From Gracilimonas tropica DSM 19535 (GTDB lineage: Bacteria; Bacteroidota; Rhodothermia; Balneolales; Balneolaceae): 64,000 nucleotides of DNA. Location of the stretch: contig NZ_AQXG01000006.1 of NCBI RefSeq assembly GCF_000375425.1, forward strand, positions 16,123 to 80,122. Reading direction: 5' to 3'. Shown in pieces: positions 35,432 through 45,016 of this stretch. Position numbers and translations under genes: made by a program. The stretch's first letter is position 1; every line of letters starts with the position of its first letter. The notes below the pieces were generated by a model. That model did not search any database, was not told the DNA's origin, and saw only the letters and a program-made list of their open reading frames with translations.

Positions 35432-36595
35432 TCATCGAAGTAGCAACTTAGCAATTGTGCTTAGCTGCATGTTCGTTGTACCCTCGTAGATCTTACCGAT
35501 CTTAGAATCACGGTAATATTTTTCTACGGGATATTCCTTTACATATCCATAGCCGCCATACAAGTCAATGGCTTGAGAAGCTATTTTCTCTGCAACTTCC
35601 GAAGCATAAAATTTAGCCATGGCAGCTTCTTTCAAAAACTTCTGTCCCGACATTTTGATCCGGGCTGCATTATACACCAACAAGCGGGCAGTTTCAATAT
35701 CGGTAGCCATTCGCGCCAATTGAAACTGAACGCCCTGAAATTCGGAAATCGCTTTCCCAAACTGTTTACGTTCCTGGATGTAAGCCAAAGCAGCATCAAA
35801 AGCGCCCTGGGCAATTCCTATCATTTGAGCACCAATTCCAATTCGGCCTTCATTCAAAGTTTCGATGGCTACTTTATATCCTTTTCCAACTTCGCCTAAT
35901 ACATTTTCTTTGGGAACACGCACATCTTCCAACAAAATTTCGCAAGTGGAGCTGGCTCGAATTCCTAATTTATTCTCTTTTTTGGAAACCGAAAATCCTT
36001 TCATGTCACGCTCAACCACAAAAGCTGTAATGCCCCGGTAGCCTTCCTCCGGATTGATGTTCGCAAACACTAAAAAAATATCAGCCTCATTCGCATTGGT
36101 GATCCACAACTTGGAACCATTCAGCACAAAATGATCGCCGTCTTCCTTAGCGGTTGTTTTAAGGGCAAACGCATCACTTCCCGAACCGGCTTCCGATAAA
36201 CAATAAGCCCCAACTTTCTCAGTGGCTAATTGCGGTAAATATTTTTCTTTAAGGTGATCGGAAGCAAAATTCACAAAAGCATTATTTACAAGCGTGTTTT
36301 GCACATCCATAAACACTCCCGCAGAAGCATCTACGCGGGAAATCTGCTCAATAGCCACGATCGACATCATAAAAGTACCACCGCCGCCGGCGTATTTCTC
36401 AGGAATATCAATACCCATCAAGCCCATTTCAAAAAACTGCTTAACCAGATCGGGATCAAGCTTAGCCTTTTCATCCATTTCTTCTACCAAAGGCTTAATG
36501 GAAGCTTCCGCAAAATCAGCGGCGGCTTCTTTCAACATTTGCTCGTCCTCGGTGAGCTGAGTTAATGGGGGAATTAGTTGCTCAAGTTGTTCCAT
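35432..36595 (-). CDS. Acyl-CoA dehydrogenase
   Basis: From the ATG at 36595 the protein has 387 residues, the normal size; a longer frame to 36688 adds 31 residues unlike the family. The FAD-binding signatures AYCLSEAGSGSDAFALKT and QFGKAISEFQGVQFQLA are present, and EKYYRDSKIGKIYEGTTNMQ near the end contains the catalytic glutamate position of short-chain enzymes. It oxidises acyl-CoA to enoyl-CoA with an electron-transfer flavoprotein. It diverges from mutA, and with FadI/FadJ (53.8-58.2 kb) it would complete a fatty or branched-chain acid route that ends in propionyl-CoA. Confidence 0.93.
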   Translation of the reverse strand: MEQLEQLIPPLTQLTEDEQMLKEAAADFAEASIKPLVEEMDEKAKLDPDLVKQFFEMGLMGIDIPEKYAGGGGTFMMSIVAIEQISRVDASAGVFMDVQNTLVNNAFVNFASDHLKEKYLPQLATEKVGAYCLSEAGSGSDAFALKTTAKEDGDHFVLNGSKLWITNANEADIFLVFANINPEEGYRGITAFVVERDMKGFSVSKKENKLGIRASSTCEILLEDVRVPKENVLGEVGKGYKVAIETLNEGRIGIGAQMIGIAQGAFDAALAYIQERKQFGKAISEFQGVQFQLARMATDIETARLLVYNAARIKMSGQKFLKEAAMAKFYASEVAEKIASQAIDLYGGYGYVKEYPVEKYYRDSKIGKIYEGTTNMQLSTIAKLLLR

Positions 36596-36759
36596 CAATG
36601 AGTAAGTAAATTTGTTTAGTTTAAAATCGGTACTGAATATACAAATTGAAAGCGCTTTTTTACTAATTAAAACCGTATTTTTTATCATCAGTTAGTAAAG
36701 GAATTATCTGCTCTTTATTTTCAGTTGTAATCGCAACACATAAAACTATTTAGGCTGTT

Positions 36760-38151
36760 TTGGATACTTTAGATTTTAAAGCTGAGCTTCATTTTAACGA
36801 GTTTCCTCCGGTTTCTATCGAAGAATGGGAGGCCGTAATTGAGAAAGATTTAAAAGGCAAAAATTATAAAGATGTTCTGAAATGGCATCCTGAAAATAAC
36901 CTTGAGGCCCTGCCATTTTATAGAAGTGAGGACCTTGAAGAACTTTCCCACCCGCCTAAACCTGTTCGAGATTCAGCCGGGTGGACCATCCTACAACCCG
37001 TCTTGGTGAAAGATATCTCTTCTGCAAACCAAACGGCGTTAAATGCTTTACAGAATGGCGCATCCGGTTTGTTTTTTTATGGTGAACCGAATGCGATCTC
37101 ATCCCCGGCTGACGTAATGAACCTACTTAAAGACATCCAAATTGACATCATCAGCCTGAAATTCGGCCCCGGACTTAGTTCTGATATTTTAAAAGAAGGA
37201 TTAAACGAATTCATTGAATCCCAAAAGCCGGACTTCAACAATCTGGACATTTCGCTTACCATTGATCCTTTCCAAGAAGGAATTTTTTCGGGGACATTGG
37301 TCTCAAAAAAGGTGATTGAACAGCGGCTTTCAGCCTCTCCATTCCCGAATGTTGTAGATTTGAGTGGATGCGGAAATGCGGGAGCAGGAATTGTTCAACA
37401 AGTCGCATTTGCGCTGGCAGCCGGTAATGAAATTCTTGGATTGGCGGGCGAGGGCAAGCAACTGAACTTCAATTTCGCCGTTGCCAACAGTTACTTCCCG
37501 GAGATTGCAAAACTCCGCGCGTTCAGGTTGATGTGGAATCAGGTGCTGAGAACGTATGGTTCAGGAAGCACCGGTTTTTCGGTTCATGCCGAAACGGCCG
37601 CCTGGAACAAAGCCCAAAACGATGCCCATAATAATATGCTGCGAGCCACCACCGAGGCTATGTCGGCCGTACTTGGCGGAGCTGACGGACTTACCGTTCT
37701 TCCCTACGATTATCATTTTGATGAGCCGAGTGAGTTTTCCAATCGAATTGCCCGAAACGTGCAGCTTATTCTTCAAGAAGAGGCTTATCTCGATAAAGTC
37801 ACCGACCCCGGTTCCGGCTCTTATTATATAGAGACTCTTACCGAAAAAATCGCCAAAGAAAGCTGGAAACTCTTTCAGGAAATTGAAGCCAAAGGTGGTT
37901 TTTATGAATGTCTGCAATCAGGATTTATTCAAGGTGAAATTCGGGAGGCTCGGGAGCATAAAATCGAATCTTACAAGGAGAAAAATGAGACACTTGTTGG
38001 CGTGAACAAATATCAACCCGAGGAAAAGATTCAAAATTTAAATTTTAAAATTCAAAATTATTCCTCCGCTGAACAGAATGGCAATATCATCGAAATAAAA
38101 ACAATTGAGCCATTGAATATAGAAGTTGAACTTCAAAAGGGAGAAGCATAA
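36760..38151 (+). CDS. mutA: Methylmalonyl-CoA mutase small subunit
   Basis: The 463-residue protein has the (beta/alpha)8 barrel of the mutase but no B12-binding domain, which marks the small, non-catalytic MutA chain. [20 protein letters not shown] at the start is typical of Bacteroidota Mut[21 protein letters not shown] and [20 protein letters not shown] match the barrel end. It is shorter than the proteobacterial or actinobacterial subunit (about 600-640) because the C-terminal domain is missing. Translation probably begins at a TTG (36760), as no ATG fits. Its stop codon shares one base with the mutB start. Confidence 0.92.
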   Translation: MDTLDFKAELHFNEFPPVSIEEWEAVIEKDLKGKNYKDVLKWHPENNLEALPFYRSEDLEELSHPPKPVRDSAGWTILQPVLVKDISSANQTALNALQNGASGLFFYGEPNAISSPADVMNLLKDIQIDIISLKFGPGLSSDILKEGLNEFIESQKPDFNNLDISLTIDPFQEGIFSGTLVSKKVIEQRLSASPFPNVVDLSGCGNAGAGIVQQVAFALAAGNEILGLAGEGKQLNFNFAVANSYFPEIAKLRAFRLMWNQVLRTYGSGSTGFSVHAETAAWNKAQNDAHNNMLRATTEAMSAVLGGADGLTVLPYDYHFDEPSEFSNRIARNVQLILQEEAYLDKVTDPGSGSYYIETLTEKIAKESWKLFQEIEAKGGFYECLQSGFIQGEIREAREHKIESYKEKNETLVGVNKYQPEEKIQNLNFKIQNYSSAEQNGNIIEIKTIEPLNIEVELQKGEA

Positions 38152-40295
38152 TGAAGAAGAATTTTTCAAACATCGACCTCGATCTTTCATCAAAAAAATC
38201 ATCCCAAAAAGAAGTAGAGGAAACTTGGGAAACCGCGGAACAAATTCCTGTAAAACCGCAATTCACCAAAGCCGATATCGAGAAGCTGGAGCATCTGGAT
38301 TATGCCGCCGGAATTCCACCTTATCTGCGTGGACCGTATTCTACCATGTATGCGGTACGTCCGTGGACCATCCGACAATACGCAGGCTTTTCCACTGCCG
38401 AAGAATCCAATGCATTTTACCGCCGAAATTTAAAAGCCGGGCAAAAAGGTCTTTCTGTAGCATTTGATCTGGCTACGCATCGTGGTTATGATTCGGATCA
38501 CCCCAGAGTATCCGGAGATGTTGGGAAAGCCGGTGTAGCCATCGACTCTGTGGAAGACATGAAGATCCTCTTCGACCAAATTCCATTGGATAAAATGTCG
38601 GTTTCCATGACCATGAATGGAGCTGTAATTCCGGTGATGGCATTTTATATCGTAGCGGCCGAGGAGCAGGGCGTGAAACCGGAGCAACTTTCCGGAACCA
38701 TTCAAAATGATATTCTGAAGGAATTCATGGTGCGCAATACGTACATCTATCCGCCGAAACCTTCCATGAAAATTATCGGGGATATTTTTGAATATACCTC
38801 GCAAAACATGCCGCGATTTAATTCTATTTCGGTGAGCGGCTATCACATGCAGGAGGCCGGAGCAACTTCTGATATTGAGCTTGCCTACACCCTCGCAGAC
38901 GGACTCGAATATCTGCGCACAGGAATAAAAGCCGGAATGGATGTGGATGAATTTGCTCCGCGCATCTCCTTTTTCTGGGCCATTGGGATGAACCATTTTA
39001 TGGAGATCGCCAAGATGCGTGCCGCGCGTTTAATGTGGGCAAAGATCGTGAAGTCCTTCAACCCGAAAAATGAGAAATCCCTATCTCTGCGAACGCATTC
39101 GCAAACTTCAGGCTGGAGTCTCACCGAGCAGGATCCATTCAACAATGTCGCCCGAACCACCATCGAGGCGATGGCTGCGGCGCTGGGACATACGCAATCT
39201 CTGCATACCAACGCGCTGGATGAAGCCATCGCGCTTCCAACGGATTTCTCTGCCCGCATTGCCAGAAACACGCAGATCTTTCTGCAGGAAGAAACAGGAA
39301 TTACCAAAGCGGTGGATCCCTGGGCCGGCTCGTATTATGTGGAATATCTGACAGATAAAATTGCACGTCGCGCCTGGTCGCTGATCGGTGAAGTGGAAGA
39401 GCTTGGCGGTATGGCAAAAGCGATTGAAACGGGAATTCCGAAGATGAGGATCGAGGAAGCCGCGGCGAGGAAACAGGCCCGCATCGACTCCGGGCAAGAT
39501 ACCATTGTTGGGGTGAACAAGTTTACCACAGATGAAAAATCTGAGATCGATATTCTGGAAGTGGATAATGAGAAAGTGCGAAAATCGCAGATCGAGCGCA
39601 TCAACAAGATGAAAGCAGACCGCGATGACAAAAAAGTTAAGTCCTGTCTTCAGGCGATCACGAAATGTGCTGAAAGCGGAGATGGAAATTTATTAGCTTT
39701 AGCCGTTGATGCGGCCCGTGAGCGAGCTACTTTAGGTGAAATTTCTGATGCCATGGAAAAATCGTTCGGGCGTTATAAAGCAACCATAAAATCCATTTCC
39801 GGCGTGTATTCTTCCGAACTTAAAGACGATGATCATTTCAAAGCGGCCCTCAATCGTGCCGATGAGTTTGCAGAAATTGCCGGGCGGCGTCCAAGAATCA
39901 TGGTCGCCAAAATGGGCCAGGATGGGCACGACCGTGGAGCCAAGGTGATCTCTACCAGCTTCGCAGATCTTGGCTTTGATGTAGATATCGGTCCGCTGTT
40001 CCAAACTCCGGAAGAAGCCGCCCGACAGGCTGTTGAAAATGATGTACACATTTTAGGGGTTTCCAGTTTAGCAGGTGGACATAAGACTTTGGTTCCGCAG
40101 GTCATCAATGAGCTCAAAAAACAGGGCCGTGAAGACATCATGGTGATCGCCGGAGGAGTAATTCCCCAGCAAGATTACCAGTATTTGTATGATGCCGGTG
40201 TAACCGCTGTCTTCGGGCCCGGAACGGTTATTCCCCGAGCCGCCAAGCAAATTTTAGATGTACTGATAGAAAATTATTCCGATGGATTGGATTGA
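38151..40295 (+). CDS. mutB: Methylmalonyl-CoA mutase large (catalytic) subunit
   Basis: This 714-residue protein carries the substrate barrel ([53 protein letters not shown]) and a C-terminal cobalamin-binding domain with [20 protein letters not shown]; the His of DxHxxG is the lower axial ligand of B12. It isomerises (R)-methylmalonyl-CoA and succinyl-CoA, letting propionyl-CoA enter the TCA cycle or the reverse. It forms a heterodimer with MutA encoded just before. The MeaB GTPase gene follows, but 390 bp of repeat-like sequence lie between. Confidence 0.96.
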   Translation: MKKNFSNIDLDLSSKKSSQKEVEETWETAEQIPVKPQFTKADIEKLEHLDYAAGIPPYLRGPYSTMYAVRPWTIRQYAGFSTAEESNAFYRRNLKAGQKGLSVAFDLATHRGYDSDHPRVSGDVGKAGVAIDSVEDMKILFDQIPLDKMSVSMTMNGAVIPVMAFYIVAAEEQGVKPEQLSGTIQNDILKEFMVRNTYIYPPKPSMKIIGDIFEYTSQNMPRFNSISVSGYHMQEAGATSDIELAYTLADGLEYLRTGIKAGMDVDEFAPRISFFWAIGMNHFMEIAKMRAARLMWAKIVKSFNPKNEKSLSLRTHSQTSGWSLTEQDPFNNVARTTIEAMAAALGHTQSLHTNALDEAIALPTDFSARIARNTQIFLQEETGITKAVDPWAGSYYVEYLTDKIARRAWSLIGEVEELGGMAKAIETGIPKMRIEEAAARKQARIDSGQDTIVGVNKFTTDEKSEIDILEVDNEKVRKSQIERINKMKADRDDKKVKSCLQAITKCAESGDGNLLALAVDAARERATLGEISDAMEKSFGRYKATIKSISGVYSSELKDDDHFKAALNRADEFAEIAGRRPRIMVAKMGQDGHDRGAKVISTSFADLGFDVDIGPLFQTPEEAARQAVENDVHILGVSSLAGGHKTLVPQVINELKKQGREDIMVIAGGVIPQQDYQYLYDAGVTAVFGPGTVIPRAAKQILDVLIENYSDGLD

Positions 40296-40685
40296 TTTTA
40301 TTTCCTTCCGTTACGACGCAGAGCATCGGAACGAGGTGGGATTGTTTGAAGATCATTCATGGACCGGAGAAATAAAAAATCCCGAAGGGATAGCCGAATG
40401 TAGCCACGGAATTCAACCCGTGGAAATGAGGAACCGAGTCAGACGAGTCTCGTTAGAGACGACCCGATGGCGCACTAAATTTGGTATAAATGTTTTCGTT
40501 TTGTTTAAATCTGTTTTTATGTCATCCTTATCGGGATTTTTGTCTGTTGTAAATCCATTTTACCTCGAATTAAAATCCGAGGCTACATTCGGTCGTCCTT
40601 ATCCAAGCTTTTATACTTTTCTGAAAAGATTCGGGCAAGCTGCCCAAACTACGGTTTTCTTTTCTTCTAAAAATTGGAGGTTGAT
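40296..40685. repeat. Intergenic element with two related hairpins
   Basis: The 390-bp gap between mutB and meaB holds CCACGGAATTCAACCCGTGG (40404-40423) and CCTCGAATTAAAATCCGAGG (40563-40582). Read on the minus strand both follow one plan, with GGxTTxxAATTC in the middle between complementary CCxCGG/CGxGG ends. Between them lies GACGAGTCTCGTTAGAGACGAC, with TCTC/GAGA pairing. A frame of 135 residues crosses the gap in plus orientation but looks like translated repeat. The pattern suggests a dispersed palindromic element set into the mutB-meaB operon. Confidence 0.5.
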
Positions 40686-41675
40686 TTGAGTAGAACACTT
40701 CCTTCTAAAAATGAATTTATTGATGGTATTCTTACCGGAAACCGGATGTTGTTGAGTCGTGCTATTACACTTATCGAAAGCACAAAACAGAAGCATCAGG
40801 ATCTGGCGCAAGAAGTCATTGAAGGTTGTTTGCCGTACTCCGGGAATTCTATACGTATAGGGATTACAGGTGTACCGGGTGTAGGAAAAAGTACATTTAT
40901 TGAAGCGTTTGGAAATCATATCATAGAAAATCAAAACCGAACACTGGCCGTGCTGGCTGTGGATCCTTCTAGCTCAAAAACACGTGGCAGTATTTTGGGC
41001 GATAAAACCCGTATGGAGACCCTTTCCAATCATCCAAAAGCTTATGTTCGTCCAACTCCTACATCGGGCTCTTTAGGAGGCGTGGCACAAAGTACCCGGG
41101 AAACCATTACCCTTTGCGAAGCCGCAGGATTTAATACCATTTTGATTGAGACAGTGGGCGTTGGTCAATCGGAAACGGCGGTTCACTCCATGGTCGATTT
41201 CTTTTTGTTGCTGATGCTGGCCGGAGCCGGGGATGAACTACAGGGTATCAAGCGCGGTATCATGGAAATGGCCGATGCAATCGCCATCAATAAAGCAGAT
41301 TCCGGAAATGAAGAAGCCGCAAAACGCGCCATGGCTGAATACAAAAGCGCCCTTCACCTTTTTCCACCGACTGAGTCGGGATGGATCCCAAAAGTAGCCA
41401 CTTGTTCAGCTGTTCACGGAAAAGGCATTTCGGATATCTGGGAAATAGTGGATGCATTCGTCCGCCACACCAAAACCAAAGGCTTCTTTGACAAAAAGCG
41501 AAAAGAACAGGCAAACTACTGGCTGGATGAAGCGATAACCCAGGAATTACACCGATCTTTTTATAAAAACGATGAATTAAAGCACATGCTTACCCAAATC
41601 CGAAGGCAGGTTCAGGATGGCGAAATTTCTTCATATAAGGCTGCGCGGATTCTGATGGATCGGTTTTTAGGCTAA
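40686..41675 (+). CDS. meaB: MeaB/ArgK-type GTPase chaperone of methylmalonyl-CoA mutase
   Basis: The TTG at 40686 is preferred because a GGAGG ribosome site lies five bases before it; a TTG at 40674 would overlap that site. The 329-residue G3E GTPase has a Walker A loop (GVPGVGKSTFIEAFG), VDPSSSKTRGSILGDKTRM, the ETVGVGQSETAV switch and AINKADSG for guanine. MeaB guards the mutase, loading cobalamin and exchanging damaged cofactor. Context after mutAB confirms the partner. Confidence 0.93.
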   Translation: MSRTLPSKNEFIDGILTGNRMLLSRAITLIESTKQKHQDLAQEVIEGCLPYSGNSIRIGITGVPGVGKSTFIEAFGNHIIENQNRTLAVLAVDPSSSKTRGSILGDKTRMETLSNHPKAYVRPTPTSGSLGGVAQSTRETITLCEAAGFNTILIETVGVGQSETAVHSMVDFFLLLMLAGAGDELQGIKRGIMEMADAIAINKADSGNEEAAKRAMAEYKSALHLFPPTESGWIPKVATCSAVHGKGISDIWEIVDAFVRHTKTKGFFDKKRKEQANYWLDEAITQELHRSFYKNDELKHMLTQIRRQVQDGEISSYKAARILMDRFLG

Positions 41676-42097
41676 CATAATTTCTTAATCATATTGAATA
41701 CCATGACAAAAATTGAAAATGAACCTGTTTTATCTTTTGGGCATTTTTAATCCATATTCAAAACTTTTCAAGTTGTCAGCTATTAATTATACCTTATTTT
41801 GAGCCACACTATAAACCTCTTGACAGGCAAAAGTTCCCTTTAGTACTAATTAATTTTTGTTCCTTCATGTACTTTTGGCTTGACCCAAAAGTACCAAAAG
41901 GTCAAGGCGAGCGAAAAAAGAGCTAAAGCTGGCTTCTTTCCGCTAAAAGAAATCAATACTCCTTCTCGCTCAGAGACTGCTTCTTATTTTCCCACCGGTA
42001 TGATTTCTTTCTTAACGCTTCATTTCACCATCTTCTTAACGCTCTTTGTTCTAAGGCCGGGTTTTATTGAATTAGTCCCTTTTTATTTCAATACATT
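41676..42097. other. Intergenic gap with a dispersed-type hairpin
   Basis: This 422-bp gap has no gene I can support. GTACTTTTGG (41869-41878) and CCAAAAGTAC (41885-41894) form a perfect 10-bp stem with loop CTTGAC. It is followed by a run containing GGTCAAGGCGAGCGAAAAAA. Similar 'xxTTTTGGCTTGACCCAAAA' intergenic sequences are widespread in Bacteroidota from my general knowledge. An open frame at 41880-42212 reads through it and into the 3' end of the peptidase gene and is probably spurious. Confidence 0.5.
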
Positions 42098-43933
42098 TTA
42101 TTTTTTAAAGCTAATATTTCCGGGCCCTCCCACGATTGGCAAGGTTAATGATGTGCCGTCCAGATCCACAGTGAGTTCTGTGCCGGGATCGGGATGCAAC
42201 GTAAACTCCTGATCGCTGCCAAAGATCATTAAGCCGATCTGCTGCCCGGGAGGAATGATTTGATCGTCAGGCTGCAATTCAAAATTCAGGGTATAGAATT
42301 GACCGGGCTCAAGCGACTCACTTTCCATCAAAGATTCGTGATTTTGCGGGTCAGCCCATCCGCGAGTTATGATATTATCGGTGATCTGCGCTCTTCTGCC
42401 TTCTTCCCATGGCAAAGCTACCAGCCAAATCGAGAGATTAGCCGCCGGTTTACTGCTCGCTAGTTTTATGGTGATGGATGCTTCACCAGAAATATGCAGG
42501 GAGTCAGCCAACGGTTTTGTCACATACATCAAGCGATGATTGGTCCATTCTGCTTTCGCCAGTGCCGCCCCATCAAAGGAGACGTTATCGACGAGGGTTT
42601 CAGTTCCGGCATCAGAAGGTTTTTCTGTGGATAAATCACCGCGTTCCGGACTATTTCCGGAAAGGTAAAATGTCACATCTTCAGCAGCCGGATGTGGAAA
42701 GTCAGGGTATGAAGTAGGTTCCGTTCGTTCGTCATTTTCACGGGTGATCCATGCCCGGGGCAGTTCTTCTACCCCATTTTCTACATCAAACAAATAACGG
42801 GTAAACCACATATTCATCATCCAAAGCGGAGGCTGACCGCCATGTCCACCCTGATGATAATAGATCATAGATGGAACGCCTTTTTCTTTAACAGCCTCAT
42901 AAATACGCAAGCTGTGTTCAGGCATCACATTCCAGTCATTGAACGCATGAGCCATCAAAACGGCAGCTTGCAGCGGTTCGATATCATTCAAATAATCACG
43001 GCCGGCCCAAAATTCGTTGTAATCTCCGGTCACGCGATCAATGCCATTTGCAATGATTGAATCCCGGTAAAAAGCACGATTTCTTTCCCGATATTCCTCA
43101 GCGCCACTGTAAATGAAATCAAAAAGCACATCCACATCTTCCCCGAGATACCCTCCGGGTGAGCGTACCAGCCCGTTAGAACGATAATAGTGATAGTACG
43201 ATGTATTAGGTGCCACAGGAATTATGGCCTCAAGTCCTTCAACTCCGGTGGTCGCAGCTGCTAAAGGAAGGGTTCCGTTATAAGAAGTTCCGGTCATTCC
43301 AACCTGACCGGTTGTCCAGAAAGCCTCTACTTCTTCGTCTCCATCCGGAGAGGTATAACCATTGGCACGCCCATTCAACCAATCGATCACTGCTTTGGGA
43401 GCCAAAGATTCGTTATCTCCACCCACGGTTGGGGAACCTTGTGAAAGTCCCGTTCCGGGTGAACTGGAGTGAACTACAATGAATCCACGAGGTACCCATG
43501 TTTTTATATGGGAATTAGAAATAATTGGACGCTGACCACTTCGTTGAACTTCAGGTCCGGCTTTACGAGCCGGCGGTTCTTCCCCAACTTCATGTTCTAC
43601 ATTCCAGAAAAAATCGTACGGTGGACGAGCGGTGCCGGCATAATACGGACTCGTTTCATAGATCACCGGCAGCTTAAGCTCCCCGGACTCCGTTTGTTTT
43701 GGCCTTGTTACCGAAACGTGCATGCGATCGGGTTGGCCGTTGCCATCGGTATCAAATTCCGTTTCCACCCAAAGGTCGTGGCGGATCCAGTCTTCAGGAT
43801 TTTCGAATTCAGGAATGATCTGCGCCTGTCCATCTTCTATAACTGGAACCTGGACATCCTGGGCATTCAGGCCAACGACAAAAAGAAGCGTGAAAGTGAA
43901 AAACCAAAGAGAAAATTTGCTAAGTGATTTCAT
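42098..43933 (-). CDS. Secreted X-Pro dipeptidyl-peptidase-like enzyme (S15 family)
   Basis: The 611-residue protein starts with a signal peptide (FSLWFFTFTLLFVVGLNA, cleaved about residue 24) and so is exported. VGMTGTSYNGTLPLAAATTG carries the G-x-S-Y-x-G nucleophile motif of peptidase family S15 (CocE/NonD-like alpha/beta hydrolases). LMAHAFNDWNVMPEHS contains the Asp region, and YHQGGHGG the catalytic His. The C-terminal jelly-roll domain (about 440-611) is usual for X-Pro peptidases. It releases X-Pro dipeptides or cleaves related esters; a periplasmic role in peptide use is likely. Confidence 0.88.
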   Translation of the reverse strand: MKSLSKFSLWFFTFTLLFVVGLNAQDVQVPVIEDGQAQIIPEFENPEDWIRHDLWVETEFDTDGNGQPDRMHVSVTRPKQTESGELKLPVIYETSPYYAGTARPPYDFFWNVEHEVGEEPPARKAGPEVQRSGQRPIISNSHIKTWVPRGFIVVHSSSPGTGLSQGSPTVGGDNESLAPKAVIDWLNGRANGYTSPDGDEEVEAFWTTGQVGMTGTSYNGTLPLAAATTGVEGLEAIIPVAPNTSYYHYYRSNGLVRSPGGYLGEDVDVLFDFIYSGAEEYRERNRAFYRDSIIANGIDRVTGDYNEFWAGRDYLNDIEPLQAAVLMAHAFNDWNVMPEHSLRIYEAVKEKGVPSMIYYHQGGHGGQPPLWMMNMWFTRYLFDVENGVEELPRAWITRENDERTEPTSYPDFPHPAAEDVTFYLSGNSPERGDLSTEKPSDAGTETLVDNVSFDGAALAKAEWTNHRLMYVTKPLADSLHISGEASITIKLASSKPAANLSIWLVALPWEEGRRAQITDNIITRGWADPQNHESLMESESLEPGQFYTLNFELQPDDQIIPPGQQIGLMIFGSDQEFTLHPDPGTELTVDLDGTSLTLPIVGGPGNISFKK

Positions 43934-44032
43934 AAGCTGGATTGTATTATTTATTGCCTGCAGGAAAGTAACAGATAATGGGAAAAGTGTTTTGGTAAAT
44001 TTGGTGGGTTAGGTTTTTGTGGAAGTGTGGGA

Positions 44033-44259
44033 GTTGCAAGAGTTAATAACATAGCCCCAACTCACACCCTCTGCCAGAGTTCGCATTCGCTCACTCCGGC
44101 ACCTCCCTCGAGGGAGGACTATTCTTGCTGATTGATGATGATACTGCCATTTCAAGCTTATGTCTAAAATTCAACCAAGAACAAATTCTCCCCTTGAGGG
44201 GAGACCAAACCAAGCGGCTGTTCCCGCTTGGTTTGTGAGGGGTGTTGGTGCCAGGGGCA
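44033..44259 (+). repeat. Palindrome-rich direct repeat, left copy at the 44 kb DUF559 locus
   Basis: Order of parts: GTTGCAAGAG, ATAGCCCCAA, the palindrome CCTCCCTCGAGGGAGG (44102-44117), GACTATTCTTGCTGATTG, TCTCCCCTTGAGGGGAGA (44187-44204), an 11-bp hairpin with stem AAACCAAGCGG and loop CTGTTC (44207-44234), then GGGTGTTGGTGCCAGGGGCA. The right copy (44697-44913) has all the same parts in the same order. The bases just before the repeat resemble the last codons of the DUF559 gene. Confidence 0.85.
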
Positions 44260-44335
44260 TCAAAATTTTCACCTGCCAGAAATTTTTTTATAAGGAATGA
44301 CTTCCAAGAAGCCCTAAATAAGAAAAAGAGCTACT

Positions 44336-44714
44336 ATGAGCCGAAATAAGATCATTCCATATCATCGAAGTATGAAAACCATTGCCAGAAAACTTCGCAA
44401 AAATATGACCCTATCCGAAGTTTTGCTATGGCAGCAGGTTCGAAAAAAAACTTGGAGTTCAATTTCATCGCCAAGTGCCCATGCTTACTTTTGTCGTAGA
44501 TTTCTATTGCCATGAGTTGATTCTTGCTTTGGAGATAGACGGTATCAGTCACGACAATCCCCAAAATAAAGCCTCTGATGAAAAGCGGCAGGAGCTCCTT
44601 GAATCCCACGGAGTTAAATTTATTCGAATTCCAGATAAAGAGGTGAAGCGGAATTTGGATGGAGTGATGCGGTATTTGGAAATGAAAGTGATGGGGTTGC
44701 AAGAGCAAGCATAA
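44336..44714 (+). pseudogene. DUF559 (Vsr-fold) nuclease gene, frameshifted at an A8 tract
   Basis: The ATG at 44336 opens a DUF559 protein (RKLRKNMTLSEVLLWQQVRK) that leaves frame at A8 (44443-44450). With seven A it reads on through L-G-V-Q-F-H-R-Q, then LTFVVDFYCHELILALEIDG and LLESHGVKFIRIPDKEV to the stop at 44714, giving 125 residues, just as its relative at 55409 (126). The conserved E-x-D-G and V-D-F active-site strands of the very-short-patch-repair fold are in the second half. It may be a pseudogene, a slippage-controlled gene or a sequencing error. Internal translation from ATG 44475 would miss the N-terminus. It lies between two direct repeats. Confidence 0.75.
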
Positions 44715-44913
44715 TAGCCCCAAATAACACCCTCCGCCTCCTATTCAGTCGGCACCTCCCTCAAGGGAGGACTATTCTTGCTGATTGTTGATTATAGAGC
44801 CATTACAAGCTTATATCTAGAATTTAACCAAGAACAATTCTCCCCTTGAGGGGAGATCAATGCAAAAAAGTGGTTCCTTTTTTGAATTTCGTGGGGTGTT
44901 GGTGCCAAGGGCA
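44697..44913 (+). repeat. Palindrome-rich direct repeat, right copy at the 44 kb DUF559 locus
   Basis: This copy begins inside the last codons of the DUF559 gene. It repeats CCTCCCTCAAGGGAGG (44755-44770), GACTATTCTTGCTGATTG and TCTCCCCTTGAGGGGAGA (44839-44856). The hairpin that follows has a different stem, CAAAAAAG/CTTTTTTG (44863-44870 with 44877-44884), but a similar loop (TGGTTC against CTGTTC). The hairpin is kept while its sequence changes. Confidence 0.85.
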
Positions 44914-44931
44914 ACTAAGTTTAAAAACTTT

Positions 44932-44977
44932 ATTTCAAAAAAAAATCCCTCACGCGAACGAATTCACGTGAGGGATT
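44932..44977 (-). terminator. Rho-independent terminator of mdh
   Basis: On the minus strand AATCCCTCACG (44977-44967) pairs perfectly with CGTGAGGGATT (44954-44944), followed by a run of nine T. It lies 40 bp after the mdh stop codon. Confidence 0.9.
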
Positions 44978-45016
44978 AATGCAAGTAGTGAAGACCTTAG
45001 TCCTCTTTATTTGTGT

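Noticed and set aside
40282..40689. 135-residue plus frame between mutB and meaB
   Set aside because: It runs through two hairpin repeats and overlaps mutB and meaB ends; it looks like translated repeat DNA.
41880..42212. 110-residue plus frame (MTQKYQKVKASEKRAKA...)
   Set aside because: It crosses a dispersed hairpin and the antisense of the S15 peptidase end; such frames are typical spurious calls over this repeat type.
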